Positions 1 through 11,343 of a stretch of DNA of 64,000 nucleotides are shown here, piece by piece. Source of the DNA: Heterotrichella gracilis. Taxonomy: Eukaryota > Sar > Xanthophyceae > Tribonematales > Xanthonemataceae. Numbering within the stretch: the stretch's first letter is position 1; each line of letters opens with the position of its first letter. Below the pieces are notes generated by a model. The model did not search any database and was not told the DNA's origin. It worked only from the letters and a program-made list of their open reading frames with translations. The stretch is taken from contig JAULBX010026496.1 in the NCBI GenBank assembly GCA_032358255.1, forward strand, positions 1 through 64,000, read 5' to 3'. A program made the translations under genes and the position numbers.

Positions 1-29
1 CTCTCACATACCCCTCCCACCTCCCCCAG

Positions 30-1701
30 GTCCCCCTACGCCTGACCACATCCATTCGCTGTCACCGAGGGCGGGCCAGGCGGAACCCCGTGCTGACGTG
101 GACATGGATATCGACTCCAGTGCCCCCTGCAAGGATTCGCGTGTGCGGCCCTTCCAGAGCCCGACAGCTGGCAGGGGTGCGCAGGGAGGGAGCAAGAAGC
201 TGCGCAGCGACGGGGGGGTGGAGGGGAGGGACGATACTGTGGGAGAGGAGGTGGAGGAGGAGGGGGGCCAGGCGGCGCAGCATTACTGGGAGGAACCAGA
301 TCCTGCACGGTAGGGGGAGGGTTTGGCTAGGGTTTGGTATAGGGTTGTGGTGCTATTGGTGGGAGTGCTTTCATCTCACAGATTATCGACGCAGCGATTG
401 GCCTCACTGTCGAGCTGCGATGCACAAAACATGCACACACAGACCCCCTATTTCACCCATTTGCTAGGTCGCTCATTGCTCGCTTCACACGTACATACCA
501 TTCCCTGCCTGCAGCGCGCTTGCCATGCTTGAGCGGGAGATGTCTGGGGTGGCGGGCTACGAGGCAAGGCCAGAGAGCGTTGACCTTGTGCGCACGCTGC
601 TTGAGCGGGAGTGCGCGGCGCAGGCCAGGATGGTGGCGGAGAGGAGAGCGGTGCAGGTGGGTGGGTGGGGTATGCTGGTGTCTGTGTGTGTGCGGGTGAG
701 GGGAGGGCGTATGTGGGGCGGCGGTGGTTGGAGGAGGATGCTTGGTGTGTAGAGTTGTGCGTTTGGTGAGGGTGGGGGGCGCTGGCGCGGCAGCGGTAAG
801 AAGGGGAGTGAGGGAGGCGAAGGTGGGAGGGTCTGTCTACTTGGGGGGATGGAGGTCGCTGCGGTGATGGGAAAAAGATAGGGTTGGGTTGCGTGGAATT
901 GGTGGGGCAGTCAATTGGCCCTTGCAGGGTGGTAAGGGGTTGTCCTTCCCAACATAATTGTACTTGTGCTGACAGCCCATGGTGTGTGTTCCCAGGCGTG
1001 CTCTGTGAGTGACCAAGGGGGGGAAGCCAATCAGGATCCCAGGGGCGGCCTGACTGCCGTGAAGAAGAAGAAAAAGGAGGTCACATGGGGATTGGAGGTG
1101 CGCACAACAACAGGAAAATACTGCCATATTGTACATCAATGCGTGCCTGCCATTTACTGCATGCGCATCCCATGAAACCCCTATGATACCCTTGGCTCCC
1201 CAAACCCGTCCTCACAATTCTTCTACCACTGCAGAAAGGGTCGACCACCCAAAGCCAGGACCCCTTTGACCTTGGCATGTCTCACCTAGCCCACACCGCA
1301 GCCACATTGGCAGGGCAGAGCTGGATCCGGATAAGCAATACCGATGCCATGCACCCCCTCTTATTACCCTAAAAGACACCCTACCCCTGCATTTGCAAAC
1401 CCTCCTCAATACCCTTTACAAGCCGAACTCCACGCAGGAAGACGCGGCCTCTCACAGCCAGGACCCCTCCGAGCTGGGGAAATCCCGCCTGGCCTATACC
1501 GCTGACACGTGGCAGGGCCAGCTGGACCCCGAGAAGCACCTGGGGCCTGGGCGCCATGGGCAGTGGACCACCACCAGCGGCACGGGTACCCAGCCGGGGC
1601 AGGCGTGGGGTGTGGGGGTGGTGTACAGTGGGGGAACGGAGGATGGCGAGGGCAGCTGCCTCAAGCTGCAGGAGGCCATTCGCCAGCAGCAGCTGCGGTG
1701 A
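30..1701 (+). CDS. Uncharacterised protein, 3' part of gene
   Basis: The gene enters from the left edge, so its start is outside the window. Exons fit at 30-309, 515-656, 996-1097 and 1438-1701 (TGA). All junctions are GT-AG and the phases agree. The visible product has a hydrophilic stretch with an acidic run (GEEVEEEGG), an alpha-helical charged segment (LVRTLLERECAAQARMVAER), a lysine run (KKKKKEVTWG) and a compact C-terminal part containing QPGQAWGVGVVYSGG and ending in IRQQQLR. I do not recognise the family; the Lys-rich and acidic parts would suit a nuclear protein, but that is a guess. An in-frame-looking segment at 1235-1276 is treated as a decayed copy of the last exon's start rather than an exon. 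A copy of the exon's later part lies beyond the stop (1764-1846). Confidence 0.6.
1228..1276 (+). repeat. Copy of the start of the last exon, inside the preceding intron
   Basis: The stretch repeats the acceptor and first ~40 bases of the exon that begins at 1438 (compare 1431-1479). Both carry a CAG acceptor followed by an AGCCAGGACCCC core. The copy still has a usable AG but leads to a stop if read through. Confidence 0.6.
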
Positions 1702-2645
1702 TGGGGTGCGGTTGCTGCCGTTCTAGGCAGCTGAGTTCACTTTTCGCCTTCACTTTTTTCTTGGTGGACCACCACCAGCAGCACAGGACGCAGCCTGGTC
1801 AGGCGTGGGGTGTGTGGCTGGTGTATAATAATGGACTGAGTGATGGCTCCAAAAATGGCAGCCATCCTCCGAGATGACCTTTTTCTGAGATGATTATCCC
1901 AGATATCAGCTGGCTACAGTTTCTTGTTTTTTGTCTTTTTCCGGCAAATGCATGGCTAGCCAGTGTTCGCTGGCTAACGCTTGCATTATAAAATATTTAC
2001 CAGGCTAGTAGCCAAGTGGCTGCTGTAGGTTACAATATTTTGTTTTAGTGGCCGTCCAGTTTTTGGCATGTGCGTCCCAGCTGCTAGCACTTCACAAACA
2101 CAATAGTGATGTCGTCAGGGGCCTACATTTAAATCGTTTACAAACACAAAGTGTACTGCTGGCAGGCTGCAAAATTGATTCAAACATCATTTTCACGAAT
2201 CATGCTCATCTCAAAATTATATTCAGGATTTAATCTCAGACAGGCACGCTGCACGCACTGTCCGTAGGCTGGCAATGTCATTGGTATTGTCCCACATAGT
2301 GATGATAATCTGTTAGACTGCCGCATTGCGCGCCTACAACAATGGCACCAGATGGCGTGTTCCCCCAAATGTAACAATTGTTGTCTAAACTTATTAAGTT
2401 TAATAATTTGAAGTTACACCAAGTCTTGAAGACGCACAGACCCAATCACATCAATGTTCGCGCGTTCCCCCAAATGTAACAATTGTTGCTGCAGCTCGCT
2501 TGCCATGATATAGCACCAAAAAGAAATAAATTACTGGCATGCATAAACATTTATAACCCTGAAGTCAAAGCCTGGCTGTTGCGGATTAATGCACGGCGTT
2601 TATACATGTTACCATATAATATGCAATCCCACTGGGCAGCTATGC
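1702..2645. other. Intergenic, with an exon copy and a 25-bp direct repeat
   Basis: The first part holds a copy of the upstream gene's last exon (1764-1846, aligned to 1563-1647). The rest is A/T-richer and I see no gene. A 25-base direct repeat starting GTTCCCCCAAATGTAAC lies at 2359-2383 and again at 2464-2488. Genes on both sides have their 3' ends here (convergent). Confidence 0.55.
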
Positions 2646-4269
2646 TCAGGTCATTACTCCCATGCGTCGGCGGTAACAGGTTCGTGCATCTGAGGCGGTA
2701 TGCAGCCACCTAATCCACTGCTCCCGCTCCTCCCTTGCCTCCCTCACCCAATCACCATGGGTTGGAGTGACCCCAAGGGCCATGCCAGAGGAAGTGCACA
2801 CCACAACGCAGTCCTCGGCATCCACCCCCAGGCTGTACATGCCATAGCGCCCCTTGATGCTGATCTCCTCCACCAGCTCGCCTTGTGACAACTCCTCCAA
2901 TTCATCGATTCCATCAAGGGCCCACTTTGACAGGCGCAGGTTGGGATTGATGGGCACCTGCAGCTGCACGCTGGCCACCCTTTCCGCCTCTAGGAGCGTG
3001 AGGTTGGGCAAGACTGGCAGCACCACCGGCTCGTCCATGAAGGTCAAGCTCAGCTGGCGAAGGTTGGTGAGGCTGGATGGCACCACCACCACCACATTCA
3101 TCCAGCTGAAGCTCAGCTCTTCAAGATGTGTGAGGCTGGGTGGCACCACAGCCTCATCCAGGTGCCCCGAGCTTAGCACATGAAGGTTGGTGAGGCTCGC
3201 CAGGGCTGGGGCCACGCGCTCTATGTTGTTCCAAATCCCCTCGCCGACTCCACCACACAGATTTAGTGATGTCATATGTACGAGGCCTGGAAGGAACGCC
3301 ATGCAGTCAAGTGCCGTGCTCGATTCGCAGTAGATGTAAAGGTTTTGCAGTGATGTGGGGAGGCAGCCTGGCTGCCTAGGCTCCGCCATTCCATGATCAG
3401 GCTCTTGAGCTGAGTGAGTTGCCACAAGGCTGAAGAGATGCCCACGCCCTCCCCCACAGTGAGCTCGAAAGTATTGGAATTCACGATATACAAACTGGTC
3501 AGCGCAGGCTGGTTGGCCAGCATTGAAATGTAGTCCATCCCGTTGTTGGTCAACACTGCGTCGCAAAGTTTGGGGAGGCATGGAAGCTGTGGCCACCAGT
3601 GCTGGGCGCTGGGCTGCTCCCCCCTGACATCCAGATGAAGCTCCTCCAGGTTGACCAGTGCTGCCATGGCTGCTGGCATGGTGGGCGCCACCTGCTCCGG
3701 GGCGGAGCGCAAGCACAGGCGCAGGCAGGTGAGGGAGGTGAGGCGGAAGGTGGCCTCAAGCAGCTGCTGGGTACTCTCCCCAATGAACCCCTGGTGCGCA
3801 CCATCACCATGCGCAAGCCGTGGGCCCATCCTACCGAGAGACGTGATGCACGATGGGTGGAGGCTGTTGAGGACGCGCAGCACGTCACGAGGCTCCCCAT
3901 GCAAGGCCTGGATGCAGCTGGTAGCTCCCAGCCTGGGGCACAGCCAGTCCAGGCATGTTGGCTCGCTGACGTCGTAGCAACACACCTCTGCCCATGCTGC
4001 ACTTGGCCCCGCAAGGGCCTGGAGCCAACGCTTGCACACCAGCTGCAGCTCTGCTTTGTAGAATGTCCTGCGCATCTGGAAGGGGTCTCCCTGCTGCCAC
4101 CCATGGCCAAAGGGGTATGTGTACTCCTGGAAGGGCAGCTCCCCAAGGATGCGCTGCAGCAAGTCGTCTGGCAAGGAGTGTATGGGGTACCTGGAGCGCT
4201 GGTCCAGCTGAGCTGAGCTGAGCTGAGCTGAGCTGAGCTGAGCTGAGCTGAGCTGCTGCCTCTGGCCAT
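2646..4269 (-). CDS. F-box/LRR-type protein, intronless, reading frame split
   Basis: Translation from about 4174 starts with an F-box-like LPDDLLQRILGELPF, then VCKRWLQALAG (typical end of an F-box), followed by leucine-rich repeats such as LTSLTCLRLCLR and LVNLEELHLDVR. Near 3390 the repeats pass into another frame, which continues as LRRs (LTHLEELSF, LTNLRQLSL) to a stop at 2646. F-box/LRR proteins recruit substrates to SCF ubiquitin ligases. The only nearby ATG (4269) is in a third frame and is separated from the F-box by (AGCTG)10. The frame change could be a true frameshift, an assembly error or a tiny intron that I could not find. The absence of introns contrasts with every other gene here. 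It may be a decaying member of an F-box/LRR family. Confidence 0.55.
4206..4255. repeat. Pentanucleotide microsatellite (AGCTG)10
   Basis: Ten perfect AGCTG units lie in the 5' end of the F-box/LRR gene, between the ATG at 4269 and the F-box. On the gene strand they would encode a repeated SSAQL-type peptide. Since the unit is 5 bp, any change in copy number that is not a multiple of three changes the frame downstream. Confidence 0.95.
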
Positions 4270-5716
4270 GGTATCTGTGGACAGTTAGTGGACAGTTTGC
4301 TCAGTGAGCTGGGCAAGTACCTGAAACGACCACCCAATAAAAAGTTGAACACCACGGGTGCTGTGGGCGTGGTCTTAACCATGCCTGACCTGCAGTGAAG
4401 CTACAATAGCGTTTTCACGCTTGGGTACCTTGACCTGTGTTGGGTGTTCAACTGCCACTGTTTTGAAACACCGGGCAGCCACGAGTGCCACTTCGGAAGA
4501 TACAGCTACAAAAGAAAGCTTCAAATTTGGGTACAATGCTGCCCAGCTCAAGGGGCTGAACGGCACGTTTGTCTGCACTGTCTGTGTTGCAAGCATACCG
4601 TCTCCGCCAATGCATGCATGCCAATGCCACCCACCTCACTCCAGGAGCTGACGCACGATACTTCTCCGCAGCAGCCTGAAAGTGATATGGGAGCCGAGTA
4701 TGGAGCAATGAAGTTGATACGAGCAGTAGTTTGTGCGACGTTGAAATGGCTAATAAAAGCAGTGTACGAGAGCAAAGCAAATGTCAATTGATCCTAATGA
4801 GGTCCCAATTCCAGCACCATTTATGTTGAAAATACTGCTTTTCCAGTCACTGACTCACTGAGGCATTGAGGCATGCTGCACAAGATGCACTGAGTGCAGC
4901 AGCAGCAGAGATAGCATAGTATGACATCGTCGGCTTGTTACTGAATGCCTTGTACTCTTTGTAATGCTTGTACTAACAGTGTTACAGACTGGGTAACCGT
5001 AATACAAGGCTTGGCCAGTGATCATGACTGATTCAAAGTCACTGGCCCAGGGCATGGCATGGTGCAAGCCTCTGACACTGACCCATCCGCACAAGGCAGC
5101 AGGCTTTCAGAAATTGTATTGCCCAAAACACGAATGACAACACTAGATCTAGACTTTGAGCTGCAGACCCTCTACTATGTAGGCTAACGGAATCGTCCTC
5201 AGAAGGTCGATATTATTGTTGCAGCTGCAATACTAGTAATGCATTCCTGCACGGTATCAATCGCCATGTCCCCCAGTCAATGAGTGCAATCAGATTAAGG
5301 TGATCCAGGATGCGCCGATGCCTTGCAACACGAGTCAGATTTCAAGATCAAGCTGCCCATTGAAACTGTAGAACATGCTAAAACCCAAATATTGAGTAGA
5401 CTGAGATGTGATTTAATATCTAATACGGTACTTTCTCTATCATTACGTGGCGCATATTGCGTCCCATGTGTGCGCTGCAACGGCACCTATGGCAACAGAG
5501 CCAACAGCTGCTGAAAGTGCCTTCTACTTTACTTGTACCTCCTATTGCCTGTCAGACTGCCCCTTTTGGCTGCAATGTACAGCTCCTCCCCTTAGCGTTT
5601 GTTCTCCTCCTCCCCAATCACCGGTGACTGTAAAGCTAGACCCTAATCCAGTATCACAATCCTCCCAGGGCTGGTATTGCTCCCCCTCCTCCTCCCCGTG
5701 AGAACCACCGTGGTCC
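4270..5716. other. Intergenic, no gene seen
   Basis: This lies between the 5' end of the F-box/LRR gene and the 3' end of the DDT gene, both on the minus strand. Short open frames occur on both strands but none shows a domain, signal sequence or splice-linked partner. It should contain the DDT gene's 3'UTR and the promoter of the F-box gene. Confidence 0.5.
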
Positions 5717-8700
5717 TCAATCCCATCCCTGGTCCCCAGAATCCTCTATTTCATCGTCGGATTCCGACTCCTCCCCCTCTGCGTACTCGCCTTGATCGTC
5801 ACCGCTCCCCTGGTAATCCCCTTGCTGCAATTCCTCTTCATCATCATCCCCCTCCTGGTAAGCCCCATATGTATCCTCCCCGTCGCCTTGATCGTCCAGC
5901 ACTTCTTCATCTCCTTCGACAGTTGGCACTGCACCACACCCACAAACTGTTCAGCTTCCCCATTGAATTTACTAAACCCGAATAGGCAGCGCCCCTTCAC
6001 CATGTAACGGCTTAGTCAGTTTAACCATGTCACGTCCTAGTCCTGGGAGTGAGATCGTTTAACATGTAGCGTCCTAGTCATTTAATGTCAACCATTTAAC
6101 GTCAACCATTTGATTCCCCTCCAATTAATGGTGTACGTGGCCCCCCACCCAAGCCCCCCACCGCCTGCTGCACTTACCCTGCGCCTCCTCCTCCTCCCCG
6201 CCCTGGTTGTCTTCCCCTTCGGCACCAGGCGCTGACCTGCCCCGCCGCAGGCCCAGGCGCACCGCATCCTCTGGGGCAAGGCCGGGGAGGGGGTCCTCCC
6301 TGCAAGGGGAAAACAATGCATGATCAACACAACCCTGTGGAGCATGCTGCTAGAATGAAAAGCTTGCTCACATCAACGCATGGTGCTCTAGCAAGTCAAA
6401 ACGGCCAAAACAATCAATACTTCACCAGCATGAGTATTACTATTGAGGTGCGGGCGTGTACCTGGGTATGCATTCGCAGCATCCATGCATGCGCCTTCCC
6501 TCCCCTCCCAGTTACCTGTGCACGCGTCCCCCCCTTGCCGCCTCCTGCTGCCACTGCATGTTGTTGCTGGCGCGGATGGCCTGCTTGATCTGGTCATCAA
6601 ACGCATCGTAGGTGTAGGACACAGGGGCGCCCCTCCGCCGGGATGACCTGCAGTGGGAGATTTAGGGTTGAGGATTTAAGGTTTATGTGTAGGACAAGGG
6701 GACACCCCTACGCCGGGAGGACCTGGGTCGACTGGGTGGGTGGCGGTGTGTGGTGTGGTGGGGACAAGGGAAGGGTGGAGAGGGGCATTGACGGTGGCAA
6801 GATGGGGGAAGGAGGGTATTCCTCCACCATCGCCCATCCCCACCCATCAAAACATACTCCCTACCTGGGTAAAAAGGGCCACGGTGGGTCTGCATGTATG
6901 CATATCATCATTTTTCTAGAATTGGCACTTGTTGATTATATTGGTACCAAAGCCTGGTGTTTGAAGTGCTATAATTTTTCTCCTCCCACCTATATACCAT
7001 GGCCACCTCCCCCAGAGCCCGCCTGGCCTTGGTCTTGGGTGCTATATATCCATCATTTGCCATTATTCTATACCTATTTATTGTTTCCCCATCCGCACCT
7101 GTCAACCATGACTACCTCCCCCAAAGCCCGCCTGGCCTTGGCCTTAGCCTTGCTGGCGCGCTCAAGCGCTTCGCGGCGCTCGGAAATGGCAACGGGGATG
7201 GACAGGAGCTGCGCGGGGAAAGGGAAAAAGGAAGCGAGAGCGGTGGCAGTGGGAGGGGGGAATGGCATGGAGGAAAACAAGGGGAGTGAGAGCTTTGGCA
7301 GTGGGAGGGGGGCATGGGGTGAGCGCTGTGGCATTGGGATGGGCAGAAGGAGGTAAATGAGCACTGGGGATGGGCCGGGAGTGTGATAGAATATATAATT
7401 ACTGCTCAGCCTTTCAACTTGACAACTATGGACTTATAAGCTACCAACACCACATCCTCTCCAATTGTGTATACATTCAAAATTTGCCTCGCAGGCGTTT
7501 GGGTTGACAACCGATGGTAATAACAGTGCATAGCTGCCGGCGCAGCCCTTAAACCCCAAATCCACCAGGGAAACCCTTAAACCCTAAACCTACCAGCCCA
7601 CTTAGCAGGGCATCCTGCTTCTTCTTGCTGCGCCCCAATTTCTCCCCCAGTCTCTGAAATTCTTCCTCATTTGACGCCACCAGGGTCCAGGGCCCAGGGG
7701 CGGGGACTGGCGCCCTAGATCCCTCCCCAGCTTTCAAAAACTTGGGTTTTCCACCTCGGGCCTTAGCTGGGAATTTCCCCTTGCTTTGGATGGGCTTGGC
7801 TGGAGATTTCATCAGGGATTTGACGAGGAGCTCAGACGGGACCTCCCGATAGAGGCGGATATCTGCACGGGGGGTTGGCAGGGGGCACCTCAATATAAAC
7901 CAACCTTCACACCCTCCTGGAGGGTAACGGTGCGGCCTGTTATGCAGACGTGTTGTAGGGAACGAGCTTGCCCAAATCCAATGTGCATGCTTCACAATGC
8001 TAGCATGCTCATCACCAGCAACAATGAAGGTCCTAATCATACTACCACTACCACGTGCACTACCACACAATGAAGTGAGTTGCAGCATGCACAGACAAAC
8101 GGGCAGGGCCGTACACAACTAGAAAATTAATCATTTTCCCAACAATCCCTGCCGCACACCTGTGGCTGTCTCAAAATCCTGCAGCCAGTACGCCACACCG
8201 CTGGCGTCGCGCCCGAGGGGACCTCGTCGGAAATCCGCCAGCGATTCCACCACCACAGGGGCCTCGACATTAGGTCCCCCGCGGCGGGCGGGGCCCCTAC
8301 TGGTCAGTGGCAGTGGGGGCTTGCGTTGCGGCTTGGCGGGCTGTGCAGCTGCCTCAATCCTGTCCCGGATGTCATTCCGCAGGGCCCGGACCTCGCACAG
8401 CGCCTTGAGGAGCAGTACCCTGTCGAGGACAACTTTAAGTGATACTAGCTTTGGTGATATCACATTGCAAATGTATTGCAAATCTATTACTAATATTGAT
8501 TTTGCAAACCGCCTTGAGCAGCAGTACCCTGTTGAGGACAACATTAATTTTTACTTGTTTTTTGTGATGTTGTTTTGCACAGCGCTTTCAGGAACAACAC
8601 CCTGTTGAGGACAGAGCAGCTCTTGCAATTGGGGGGTTGTGTGTGCTTATTTACATGACAGGATTCAGAACATTGATGGTGACAAGCCAGAACCGGGTGG

Positions 8701-10282
8701 CACAACCTGGCATGTTGTAATTATTCATGTGGCTGTACCCACACCAGGAGGACTTTAATATATCACCATTGTGATATATTAAAGTCCTCCTGCCCACACC
8801 ACCTCATGTGGTGACACGCATGTAGCTAGCTCCCTCACCGCTCGGCGCTGCTGAGGGCTGCATATGCGTGCTTCTCGCCACCCTTGGACGGGTGGAAGGG
8901 GGTGAGTTCATCCTCTGCATATGGGCCCATGTGCGTGCGCAGCTTGAGCGCCAGGTGGTACGCCCAGTTATCGTAGTGGATGTCGGTCTTGGCGCTGATA
9001 CCCTTAAGCAGGGTCTGCAAAGGGGGGGTAGGGAAGGATTAAGTGATGATACCCTTAAGCAGGGTCTGCATGGGGGGTGGGGTTTGGAGTGAGAGACTTT
9101 ACCCTTGAGCAGGGTGGTCAGGTATTGATGCGTGGTTGCGGGTCTGCTTGTCAGCGCCCCCTCAATGTAGCAAGGCTTTTGTGCAGGGATTGTAGAAGGG
9201 ACTCCCTTTACTGAGTAAAAAATGCAACATTTCATAACATTGAACATGGGATTGGCTGCAGTTAGAGATTAATTGATTCCCAATACCAGCAAGCAGACCT
9301 AACAGATCCCCGACAACCCAGATCTGCACTAAACACCTCATCAGCACATTTAACATCCTTATGCGCCCAGGCACCCCCCCATTCCCCAACCCCCAGCCCA
9401 GCCCTTACAATGTGGAGGTCCGCCAGCAAGCCCTCTTCCCCCACCGCCACCACCACCGCCTCCTCAAGCGCCTCCAGGGTAAACCCTAGCCCAGACCCTA
9501 GCCCCAGCTGGGGGGTGAACAGGCGCAGGAAATCGTACACCACTGCCAGCTGCCACATGCCACGGATGCGTTTCAGGTCGGAGGTGATTTGGGCGGGGGT
9601 GAGGTGGCGCTCAGGGGGGATTTGGGAGGGGGAGATCTCTGCGGGGAGGGGGAGGAGGGGGTAAAGGTCTGATGGAGGGGAGGTGTGATGGAGGCTGGGG
9701 GTGGGTGACAAGGGGTTGAGACTTAAGAAAACCTGGGTTAAGATGCTGTGCAGGTCTGGTATGGGAGGGGAGGCAGGGCAGGTGAAGGGAAGGGAGGGAG
9801 AAGACCAGAGTAGGACAAGGTTTCGGCAATGTCGACAGGCTGTGTGGTGCAAGGATCCAGCTACAGGTGGATCCACATTAACTTGCCTGCATCCTTGGGA
9901 TCCCACACGTGCTGCTACCACATGACCTGCACCCACCTTCCTCCAACTCCGACCCCTCCACATTTTCATCATACTCCCCCTGGCCGCTGCTCCCCGCACC
10001 CACATCGCCATCATCCCCAGGCTGCCACCCCCTCTCTGCCCCGCCATTGGACGCAGCCCTGCTGCCCACAGGCTCCCCCTCGCTCCCCGCAGCGATTTTC
10101 CTCTTTTTCACCCCTTGGCGGTGCCCACCACTCCCTATTAAGTCATCCTCATCCAGGTCTTCCGCGTAGGAAATTACTTTGGAGCGCTCCCGGAGGGCGC
10201 CTCCCCGGGATGTGTGGGCCCGCGTGTCGTTTTCTTGTTCCTGGTCTGCGCTGGGTGCTGTTCCTCGCAGCTTGCGGCGCAT
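5717..10282 (-). CDS. DDT-domain chromatin protein (DDR4-like), 9 exons, 618 aa
   Basis: Exons (5' to 3'): 10282-9937, 9638-9409, 9014-8839, 8419-8160, 7862-7594, 7208-7099, 6647-6516, 6299-6178, 5928-5717. Phases agree and the sum is 619 codons. An N-terminal part has a basic/acidic motif (RERSKVISYAEDLDEDD). A DDT domain follows (MWQLAVVYDFLRLFTPQL, FTLEALEEAV, LLADLHI), then WHIM-like stretches: KLRTHMGPY, VLLLKALCEVRALRNDI, SGVAYWLQDFE, IRLYREVPSELLVK. Next comes VASNEEEFQRLGEKLGRSKK and an APVSYTYDAFDDQIKQAI motif before a very acidic tail. This order matches plant DDT-domain proteins of the DDR4 type, which partner ISWI remodellers. Function here is inferred from family. Introns 2, 3 and 6 hold copies of neighbouring exon edges, and intron 3 also holds a hairpin. 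Confidence 0.85.
6999..7045 (-). repeat. Decoy copy of exon 6 end of the DDT gene, with donor
   Basis: This copies the end of exon 6 (7099-7150). Both read KARRALGEV followed by a donor in the same phase (…AG|GTGSGG), so the copy encodes nearly the same peptide and ends in a plausible splice donor. No convincing acceptor for it was found. It lies in intron 6. Confidence 0.65.
8503..8613 (-). repeat. Two copies of the exon 4 acceptor edge of the DDT gene
   Basis: The exon 4 boundary (8389-8433) is repeated at 8503-8542 and, more decayed, at 8571-8613. Each contains the GTACTGCTC(CT)CAAGGCG-like start of the exon and the pyrimidine-rich GTCCTCRACAG acceptor on the gene strand. Copies lie upstream of the true acceptor within intron 3. 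Confidence 0.7.
8746..8791. repeat. Perfect 21-bp inverted repeat with 4-base loop
   Basis: The arms 8746-8766 and 8771-8791 are perfectly complementary (AGGAGGACTTTAATATATCAC and its complement) around CATT. They are flanked on both sides by a direct CCCACACC word. The element sits in intron 3 of the DDT gene. The mTERF intron contains a diverged relative at 22992-23027. It looks like a miniature inverted-repeat element or a hairpin-forming insertion. Confidence 0.8.
9048..9120 (-). repeat. Two copies of the exon 3 acceptor edge of the DDT gene
   Basis: The exon 3 boundary at 9001-9030 (ACCCTTAAGCAGGGTCTGCA on the plus strand) recurs at 9052-9081 and, shorter, at 9101-9120. The copies keep the tgcagACCCTGCT acceptor context on the gene strand. 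Confidence 0.7.
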
Positions 10283-10588
10283 GTCGTTGTCAGGAGGGGT
10301 GCGTCCGAACCTGCGTGCGCCACATTGTGCTCCTGGTTAACACCAAGAGTGGCCATGTGGGCTGTATGCTGGAATATTCAAGCATGATGGGGCATCAAAT
10401 GGTTGTAACTGTAATCCAGTCCCATTTAATGGGGATTGGCACATAGTTGCTTGCGCAGCTGCAGCTGTGTGAGCAAACTGTGCAAAACTTTACTAATCAG
10501 CATCAATAAATGAACATGACATTTAAGCACGTTCAATGCCTGAAAAGCAACCAGTGCATGCCGCAGCGCCATGCTGTAGTGAAGCTAC
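10283..10588. other. Short spacer between two minus-strand genes
   Basis: The spacer contains the DDT gene's promoter/5'UTR and the 3'UTR of the acidic-protein gene. No coding exon linked by phase was found. Confidence 0.45.
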
Positions 10589-11343
10589 CTACTTTTTCTT
10601 AGGTTTTGCAGGCTTCCTCCGCCGCTTCCTGCCCCCATACTCGCCATCAGAGTCATCCTCAGAGTCCGACCCAGAGGCACCACCATCCTCATCAGACAGG
10701 TCGTCTGATAAGCCATCCACGTCCTCCTCAGCGTCTTGCTCCCCATCATACTCGCTGTCATCTGCAGCATTGCCAATAGGAAGATTTTGAGCTTGCTCAG
10801 GCCTGGTGCTTGGCCATACCAGGTATGGGTGTGACAATAAATCATAATTTGTTGTGTAGCCAGGACAAGGTGAAAGCTGGTGCCGGGGTGGATGCACGGA
10901 TATGCATGTACGATCGCTTGCTGGGGACAGCAAGTGCCATGCCAGGGCTTGCTTCCCACTATCCACCAAGCAGTGCAAGGGGTGGGTGCAAGTGTACCTG
11001 CACACATTGACTCAGACACCGGCGTGAGCTCCACATCGCTGTCAGCTTCCGTGGCCTTGCTTGCGCTGTTGGGCGTCCCAGCACCACCAGCCTCATCCAC
11101 CTCTGTAGCTTCAGCCTGGCTCACCACCTGCTGCCCATCACCTGGCTGCTGATCAGTGCTTTGGCCAGCCACATCAATGACACCAGCTCCTGCACTGGGC
11201 TCTGTAGACATGTTGTCCACTTCGTTGTGTTCCCCATGTGCAATGGGTGGTTTTGCTGGGTGAGCATCCATGTCTGTGGGTCTCAACGCAGCTGCAGCTT
11301 CAACAGCAAAGGGCATGGTAGCAGCACCAGCAGCAGCAAGCAT
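10589..11343 (-). CDS. Small acidic protein with basic C-terminal tail
   Basis: Two exons fit, 11343-10998 and 10761-10589 (TAG), giving 172 aa with matching phase. The first exon is low-complexity and Ala/Glu/Ser-rich. The second is strongly acidic (DDSEYDGEQDAEEDVDG and further Asp/Glu/Ser) and ends GRKRRRKPAKPKKK, a classic nuclear-localisation-like basic cluster. Casein-kinase-2-like S-D/E sites are abundant. I chose the ATG at 11343; an earlier in-frame GTG exists and an upstream exon is possible. No family is recognised. A nuclear, perhaps chromatin- or nucleolus-associated role is a guess from composition. It lies upstream of the DDT gene on the same strand but has its own stop. Confidence 0.5.

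Noticed and set aside
1235-1380. Apparent extra exon reading KGSTTQSQDPFDLG
   Set aside because: It aligns with the start of the exon at 1438 and ends in a stop without a good donor; treated as a decayed copy.
3550-4382. Long plus and minus open frames overlapping the F-box/LRR gene
   Set aside because: Their peptides are shadows of the LRR coding sequence and the AGCTG repeat.
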